The notes beneath the pieces are model-generated. The model made no database searches and was not told the DNA's origin. It saw nothing but the letters and a program-made list of their open reading frames with translations. DNA of 64,000 nucleotides from Brevirhabdus sp. (lineage in GTDB: Bacteria > Pseudomonadota > Alphaproteobacteria > Rhodobacterales > Rhodobacteraceae): the NCBI GenBank assembly GCA_024637315.1, contig JAGXFH010000038.1, positions 40,122-104,121 of the forward strand, in the 5' to 3' direction. Positions within the stretch are counted from its first letter, which is position 1, and each line of letters starts with the position of its first letter. Positions 59,025-64,000 of this stretch are shown here, one piece after another. The position numbers and the translations under genes are program-made.

Positions 59025-59044
59025 CACCATCAGGGATACATGCT

Positions 59045-60469
59045 ATGCAGACCAAACAGCTTATCAACGGCGAATTCACTGACGGAACCGAGCGCGCCGA
59101 GGCGATTCTGAACCCGCGCACCGGCGAGATGATCCTTGAATTGCCAGAGGCGTCGGCCGAGCAGGTCGAGGCAGCGGTTGCTGGCGCGTCCGAGGCGTTT
59201 GACGCATGGTCGCGCACCACGCCAGCCGACCGCGCTGCCGCGTTGCTGCGCATCGCCGACCGGATCGAGGCCGAGGCCGAGGACTTCGGCAAGCTCGAGG
59301 CGCTCAACTGCGGCAAGCCGGTGAATGCGGCCATTGGAGATGAGGTGCCTGCCATCGTCGACACCTACCGCTATTTCGCCGGCGCTGTGCGCAATATGCA
59401 CGGACCGCTCGCGGGCGAATATCTTGAGGGTCACACCTCGATGATCCGGCGCGACGCCGTTGGCGTCATCGCCTCGGTCGCGCCGTGGAACTATCCTCTG
59501 ATGATGATGGCATGGAAACTGGCACCGGCACTGGCGGGCGGCAATACGGTGGTCTTCAAGCCGTCCGAACAGACACCGCTGACCGCGCTTAAATTCGCCC
59601 GCATCCTGGCTGACGAGTTGCCCAAGGGCGTGGTCAACATCATCACCGGTCGCGGAGAGAGCGTCGGCGACGCGCTGGTCAATCATCCGAGGGTCGACAT
59701 GATCTCGCTGACCGGCGATGTGGCGACCGGCAAGAAAATGTTGCAGGCCGCGTCGAAATCGGTCAAGCGGACGCATTTGGAACTTGGCGGCAAGGCACCT
59801 GTCATTGTCTTTGATGACGCCGACATCTCCGAGGTCGTCGAGGGTCTGCGCGCTTTCGGCTATTACAATGCCGGGCAGGACTGCACTGCCGCCTGCCGCA
59901 TCTATGCGTCGAAAAACATCTACGACACGCTGGTGGCGGACCTGACTTCGGCCGTGAGCGAAATCGCTTTTGCTCGCGAGGACGATGCCGAAAACGAAAT
60001 CGGGCCGCTGATTTCGGCGCGCCAGCGCGACCGAGTGGCAAGCTTTGTCGAACGGGCCCGCGATCTGAGCCATATCGAGATCACCACCGGCGGCATGGCG
60101 CATGGCAAGAACGGATTCTACTATACTCCGACGGTAGTTGCCGGCGCGCGCCAGGACGACGAGATCGTACGGCGCGAGGTGTTCGGTCCGGTCGTGTCGG
60201 TGACGCCGTTCAGCGATGTCGATCAGGCCGTCGCCTGGGCCAATGACAGCGACTACGGTCTTGCCTCGTCGATCTGGACCAAGGATGTCGGCCGGGCGAT
60301 GTCGACAGCGGCGCGGCTGCGCTACGGCTGCACCTGGGTCAACACGCATTTCATGCTGGTCAACGAGATGCCGCATGGTGGGCTGAAAAGCTCCGGCTAC
60401 GGCAAGGATATGTCGATGTATGCGCTGGAGGATTACACCACCGTCCGGCATGTCATGCTGAAGCATTAG
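59045..60469 (+). CDS. Gamma-aminobutyraldehyde dehydrogenase-like aldehyde dehydrogenase
   Basis: ALDH motifs [34 protein letters not shown]; family [28 protein letters not shown]; alternative start 59021. Confidence 0.9.
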   Translation: MQTKQLINGEFTDGTERAEAILNPRTGEMILELPEASAEQVEAAVAGASEAFDAWSRTTPADRAAALLRIADRIEAEAEDFGKLEALNCGKPVNAAIGDEVPAIVDTYRYFAGAVRNMHGPLAGEYLEGHTSMIRRDAVGVIASVAPWNYPLMMMAWKLAPALAGGNTVVFKPSEQTPLTALKFARILADELPKGVVNIITGRGESVGDALVNHPRVDMISLTGDVATGKKMLQAASKSVKRTHLELGGKAPVIVFDDADISEVVEGLRAFGYYNAGQDCTAACRIYASKNIYDTLVADLTSAVSEIAFAREDDAENEIGPLISARQRDRVASFVERARDLSHIEITTGGMAHGKNGFYYTPTVVAGARQDDEIVRREVFGPVVSVTPFSDVDQAVAWANDSDYGLASSIWTKDVGRAMSTAARLRYGCTWVNTHFMLVNEMPHGGLKSSGYGKDMSMYALEDYTTVRHVMLKH

Positions 60470-60668
60470 GGGCGGTTAGCGCCGCTCTGGCCGATACCCA
60501 TTTTGACCCCGGCGCACACCAACCGTCGCTTCCCCTCCGGGTACCGCGATATACCCCGAACGGTCGTTCCACTGTCTTTTTCGGGAACGGTGCCCCGCCA
60601 TTACGCCGTCAACGCAGCCGTCCTGTGCTAGGGTTCCGCTGACTTGATGACGACCCAAGGAGTCTGGC

Positions 60669-61802
60669 ATGTCCAACGGCCCTCTGAGCGGCATCCGCAT
60701 TCTTGAGGTCGAGGGGATCGGTCCCGGTCCCTTCGCCGCTATGATGCTTGCGGATCTCGGTGCCGACGTGATCGTCGTGCACCGGTCAAGGTCAGATCCA
60801 GTTCCGGGGGTCAGAGACCGTCCGATAACCGATCGGGGCAAACGCTCGATCATACTCGATCTGAAGGCGGCTACCGATCGGGAAACATTTCTGCAGCTCG
60901 TCGCTCGGGTCGATGGTCTGATCGAGGGATTCCGACCCGGTGTCATGGAACGGCTGGGTCTGGGACCAACCGAGTGCCGGACGGTCAACCCGCGCCTCGT
61001 CTACGGCCGGATGACGGGTTGGGGTCAGCATGGTCCGTTGGTGAAGCAGGCCGGGCACGACCTGAACTACGTCTCCCTCGCGGGCGGCCTGTGGTCGGCG
61101 ACCTTGCCCGGTGAACGCCCCTCGGTTCCGCCCACACTCATCGGTGACATCGGGGGCGGGGCGCTTTATCTCGTTGCCGGAATGCTCGCCGGGCTACTTG
61201 CGGCACAGCGCGACGGCAGCGGAACGATTGTGGATGCGGCGATTTATGACGGGGTCGCGCATATGCAAAATTTGCTTTTGTCGATAGACGGCGCGGCGGA
61301 AGGTGGACCGCCGGCGCAGTCAAATCCATTGGTCGGCGCGCATTGGTCGCGGACCTATCTATGCGCTGACGATCGCCATCTCAGCGTGCAGTGTCTTGAG
61401 CCGAAATTCTATCGCGTCTTTCTGGAAAGGATGGGGTTGTCGGACGATGCCGATTTCGCCGCCAACCAATTCGAACGGACGGCATGGCCGCGACTGTCCG
61501 AACGGCTCGCGGGCCTGTTCCTGCAGCGCGCCTCGAACCACTGGGATAGCGTTTTCTCCGGCAGCGATGCCTGTGTCGCACCGGTTCTTTCCCCAGGCGA
61601 GGCCTATCTGCATTGCCATAATCGCACCCGACGGACTTGGCAGATGACCGAGTGCGGCCTGCAGGCCGCTGCCGCACCCCGCTTTTCCGCGTGGCCGGTC
61701 TCCGCTCCGGGGCCGATCCCGGACCGAGGTCAGGACGCAGCAGAGATCCTGTCGGAACTTCAGTCAGCGAAAACTGTTTCACAAGCGCACGATCCGACCT
61801 GA
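60669..61802 (+). CDS. CaiB/BaiF CoA-transferase family (alpha-methylacyl-CoA racemase-like)
   Basis: PLSGIRILEVEGIGPGPFAAMMLADLGADVIVVHR, RPGVMERLGLGPTECRTVNPRLVYGRMTGWGQHGPLVKQAGHDLNYVSLAGGL. Confidence 0.92.
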   Translation: MSNGPLSGIRILEVEGIGPGPFAAMMLADLGADVIVVHRSRSDPVPGVRDRPITDRGKRSIILDLKAATDRETFLQLVARVDGLIEGFRPGVMERLGLGPTECRTVNPRLVYGRMTGWGQHGPLVKQAGHDLNYVSLAGGLWSATLPGERPSVPPTLIGDIGGGALYLVAGMLAGLLAAQRDGSGTIVDAAIYDGVAHMQNLLLSIDGAAEGGPPAQSNPLVGAHWSRTYLCADDRHLSVQCLEPKFYRVFLERMGLSDDADFAANQFERTAWPRLSERLAGLFLQRASNHWDSVFSGSDACVAPVLSPGEAYLHCHNRTRRTWQMTECGLQAAAAPRFSAWPVSAPGPIPDRGQDAAEILSELQSAKTVSQAHDPT

Positions 61803-61908
61803 AGACCGGTGTCGCACCGGACACGGCAAACGCATCGCAAATGGCCCGGCGCCCCTGGTCCGCAAAATCACCTTGTGGCCGGTAAGCCCCTGCCAAGAAT
61901 GCGGTCAG

Positions 61909-62148
61909 CTACCGAGCGGAGAAATTGCGCGACGATCCCTCTACGGAAAATGATTTTTCGGCCGAAAAGAGCGGGCGCTCTGTAAAGAAGGTATAGAAGA
62001 CGTCCGCAACTGCGAGGCTCGCCTTGCTCAGCAACCACAACAAGGCCATTGCCATTGCCGCTTCATATTCCTGCACAGCGGCGAAGCCGCCAGCACAGAC
62101 TGCAAAGAATACAAGCAGGAACCGCTTGATCTTTATATAGTTTCGCAT
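61909..62148 (-). CDS. Small hypothetical protein with hydrophobic segments
   Basis: MRNYIKIKRFLLVFFAVCAGGFAAVQEYEAAMAMALLWLLSKASLAVADVFYTFFTERPLFSAEKSFSVEGSSRNFSAR. Confidence 0.4.
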   Translation of the reverse strand: MRNYIKIKRFLLVFFAVCAGGFAAVQEYEAAMAMALLWLLSKASLAVADVFYTFFTERPLFSAEKSFSVEGSSRNFSAR

Positions 62149-62211
62149 CTTTCAGTGCCCCCCAGGCAGATCGACGAAGTCAGTTTCGCGCAGTTCGGAT
62201 TGAGCAGATTG

Positions 62212-62379
62212 TCATTGAAACGTTCTGGTGCCGATGATGACCAAAGCACCGACGGCAACCAGAAACCCGCGCGACTTCGCCCAGTCAGGCGCGAAGTTCG
62301 CGCCTAACATGAGCAACGCCACAAAGATCAGAAACAACAGGGCAAGAGACGCACCAATAGTGACACTGATATCGGCCAT
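62212..62379 (-). CDS. Small (55 aa) two-helix membrane protein, absent from the supplied ORF track
   Basis: Reverse strand reads MADISVTIGASLALLFLIFVALLMLGANFAPDWAKSRGFLVAVGALVIIGTRTFQ*. Confidence 0.5.
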   Translation of the reverse strand: MADISVTIGASLALLFLIFVALLMLGANFAPDWAKSRGFLVAVGALVIIGTRTFQ

Positions 62380-62433
62380 GATTTCGTTTCCCCAGGTGTT
62401 TGCAGTGACAGTTCGACGGTCGACGCCGCCGTT

Positions 62434-63330
62434 TTAGAAGCCAAGCAGCGATCGAACGGCAGCTTCGATCCGGTCATCCACAGGCTTGTTCGCGGCAGCT
62501 TCCAGCAGAGAGCGCTGCGTGGTCTTCTGAGAGCCGAGCAGGGCTTCCAGCGTTTCAACCTCGGTCACGGCCTCGGCATAGTCGGTGGCATAATCCTTTT
62601 CCATGCCAAGACCGTCGATCTCGTCATCCAGCTGACCCAACTGGGTCGACAATTCGACGATTTCCTCGTTGGCGGCAATCTCCTCGGCGGTTGCCCCCGC
62701 AGTGGCCAGTTCATCCGCCAGCGCACCAAGCTGTGACGCTATGTCCTCGCGCTCCGTCGTCTTGCCGGCCAGCTCAGCATCAATCTCCTCGATCGTCCGA
62801 TCCGGCGGAGTCAGCGCGTCGAGTTCAGCCAATAAGTCGAGGAAATCCTGCTCCAGCACCAGACCATCCTCGATCGACTGCCGGTAGGCGGCGATACGGC
62901 CCACCCGCGAATTCGGGGCAGCATTCGCAAATGCGTTCGGCGATGCGTTCAAGGCATTCAATGCACCAAGTTCAGACGGGTGTACGCCCAGCGCGGCCGC
63001 AAGTTTGTTGCCTTTTGTCGGAGGCGTGATTGCCGCAACCGAGGTTTTCGTTACAGAGCTTTTCTTGGCCTGCGACTGGCCATTGAAGCCGCCGCTCTTT
63101 TGGTCGGAGCGATTGGCCGAATTGCCCTTGTTGGATTGGCCCCCTCCGCGGTTATCGGATTTGCCGCCGCCGCCGTTACCACCGCCGCCGCCGTTACCGC
63201 CGCCACCGCCGTTGCCGTTCTTGGCATAGACAGAGGTCGGTGTGGCAAAAGTTGTGACAACGGCCGTTGCGCCTATCGCAGCAACTGACAGACATGCGGC
63301 ACGCAGGAAAACATCGCGGCGTTTGGTCAT
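62434..63330 (-). CDS. Secreted hypothetical protein with Gly/Asn-rich N-terminal region and coiled-coil-like C-terminus
   Basis: Start MTKRRDVFLRAACLSVAAIGATAVVTTFATPTSVYAKNGNGGGGGNGGGGGNGGGG; C-terminus Glu/Ala-rich heptad-like. Confidence 0.75.
   Translation of the reverse strand: MTKRRDVFLRAACLSVAAIGATAVVTTFATPTSVYAKNGNGGGGGNGGGGGNGGGGKSDNRGGGQSNKGNSANRSDQKSGGFNGQSQAKKSSVTKTSVAAITPPTKGNKLAAALGVHPSELGALNALNASPNAFANAAPNSRVGRIAAYRQSIEDGLVLEQDFLDLLAELDALTPPDRTIEEIDAELAGKTTEREDIASQLGALADELATAGATAEEIAANEEIVELSTQLGQLDDEIDGLGMEKDYATDYAEAVTEVETLEALLGSQKTTQRSLLEAAANKPVDDRIEAAVRSLLGF
63163..63220. repeat. Gly-codon tandem microrepeat (about 18-bp unit ccgccgccgccgttacca) inside the hypothetical gene
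   Basis: Three adjacent approximate units encode NGNGGGGGNGGGGGNGGGG. Confidence 0.75.
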
Positions 63331-63524
63331 CTTAATTCTCCGGTTCAAGTTGGCGTCTGATTTGAAACTTACCCGAACGAGTTTGCCCCACCGCCTGGCG
63401 GCTGAACTGGCAAACGAATCGGGCAGCTCGGTTCGTTCTTGCCTGAGACAACCACAGTGAAGTTGAACCTGCAGACAACGACCCGTTAATTTTCAGTTCA
63501 CGTCGAATTTGATACAAGGCTGCC

Positions 63525-64000
63525 ATGATCCTCCGACTCATCCTTTCCGGCTTCTTGGCCATTTTCGTTACGCATGACGCGCAAGCCTTCGCGGCGCGAG
63601 AGTTGGGTGCAGACGAATTGCGCGAGAACGTGGAAACCGGTCGAAGCAGAAGCCTTAGCGTAGCCCTCGATATCGTCAGCCGGGCCGTTGAAGGTGAAAC
63701 GGTCGACGTACGCGCATTCGATGCCGACGGAGTTTGTTACCGGATGCTGATCATGACGCCGTCAGGACAACTCGTCAGCGTCATAGTCGATGCGGCTACC
63801 GGAAAGTTCTTGTCCGGCGACTCCCCGCGAGGGCAACAGGTCAGAGAAGCCGCGAAGACGCCTTCGGGCAAGTCCTCGATCAACAAACCCGCACAGGCTT
63901 CGGCCAAGGCCAATAACGGTCGGTCGACCGGCAACGGCAATAGCGGTGGCCCCGGCAATAGTGGTGGCAACGGCAATAGTGGTGGAAATAGCGGCGGCGG
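63525..64000 (+). CDS. Secreted PepSY-like domain protein with Gly/Asn/Ser-rich tail (truncated by window end)
   Basis: MILRLILSGFLAIFVTHDAQAFAARELGADELRENVETGRSRSLSVALDIVSRAVEGETVDVRAFDADGVCYRMLIMTPSGQLVSVIVDAATGKFL, then GNGNSGGPGNSGGNGNSGGNSGG. Confidence 0.7.
   Translation, partial: MILRLILSGFLAIFVTHDAQAFAARELGADELRENVETGRSRSLSVALDIVSRAVEGETVDVRAFDADGVCYRMLIMTPSGQLVSVIVDAATGKFLSGDSPRGQQVREAAKTPSGKSSINKPAQASAKANNGRSTGNGNSGGPGNSGGNGNSGGNSGG

Noticed and set aside
63163-63220. Regular short repeats resembling a CRISPR or satellite
   Set aside because: They are in-frame Gly/Asn codons of a secreted protein; no spacers and no cas genes in the window.
1-64000. tRNA/rRNA genes
   Set aside because: No convincing cloverleaf with T-loop (GGTTCGAATCC-type) or rRNA core sequence was found by eye; tRNAscan-SE/Infernal would be decisive.

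Overview
A 64 kb, GC-rich alphaproteobacterial chromosome segment. Protein families and gene order suggest Rhodobacteraceae/Roseobacter type; this was inferred without a database search. Housekeeping blocks include the aat end/DUF2155/mlaD/NDUFA12 group, clpX and clpP, acpP-fabG-fabD, rpsF-rpsR-rplI, and hppD. Metabolic blocks include: (i) a taurine/sulfonate dissimilation island with tpa, tauR (MocR), xsc, a TauE-type exporter, ackA, pta, a short citrate synthase and soeABC sulfite dehydrogenase; (ii) a pqiA-pqiA-pqiB-pqiC MCE transport operon; (iii) gabT with a divergent XRE-cupin regulator; (iv) a LysR-regulated polyamine-type ABC transporter plus aldehyde dehydrogenase. The most unusual parts are decay scars. 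One is a tauA/tauC fusion scar upstream of tpa. The other is a multiply lesioned reductive dehalogenase gene (self-sufficient type with a C-terminal reductase/ferredoxin module), downstream of soeC. It appears split by about 3.2 kb of DNA carrying a chimeric tyrosine recombinase (catalytic Tyr replaced by His in its first half) and truncated membrane-protein genes. Other observations are a dispersed intergenic repeat family, a perfect 17-bp palindrome upstream of the ABC operon, a GspL/PilP-like composite protein, a 55-aa membrane ORF missed by the ORF track, and a divergent pair of Gly/Asn-rich secreted proteins at the right edge. I saw no CRISPR array, rRNA or convincing tRNA. I did not find a clear intact novel system; the strongest candidates are listed as hypotheses.
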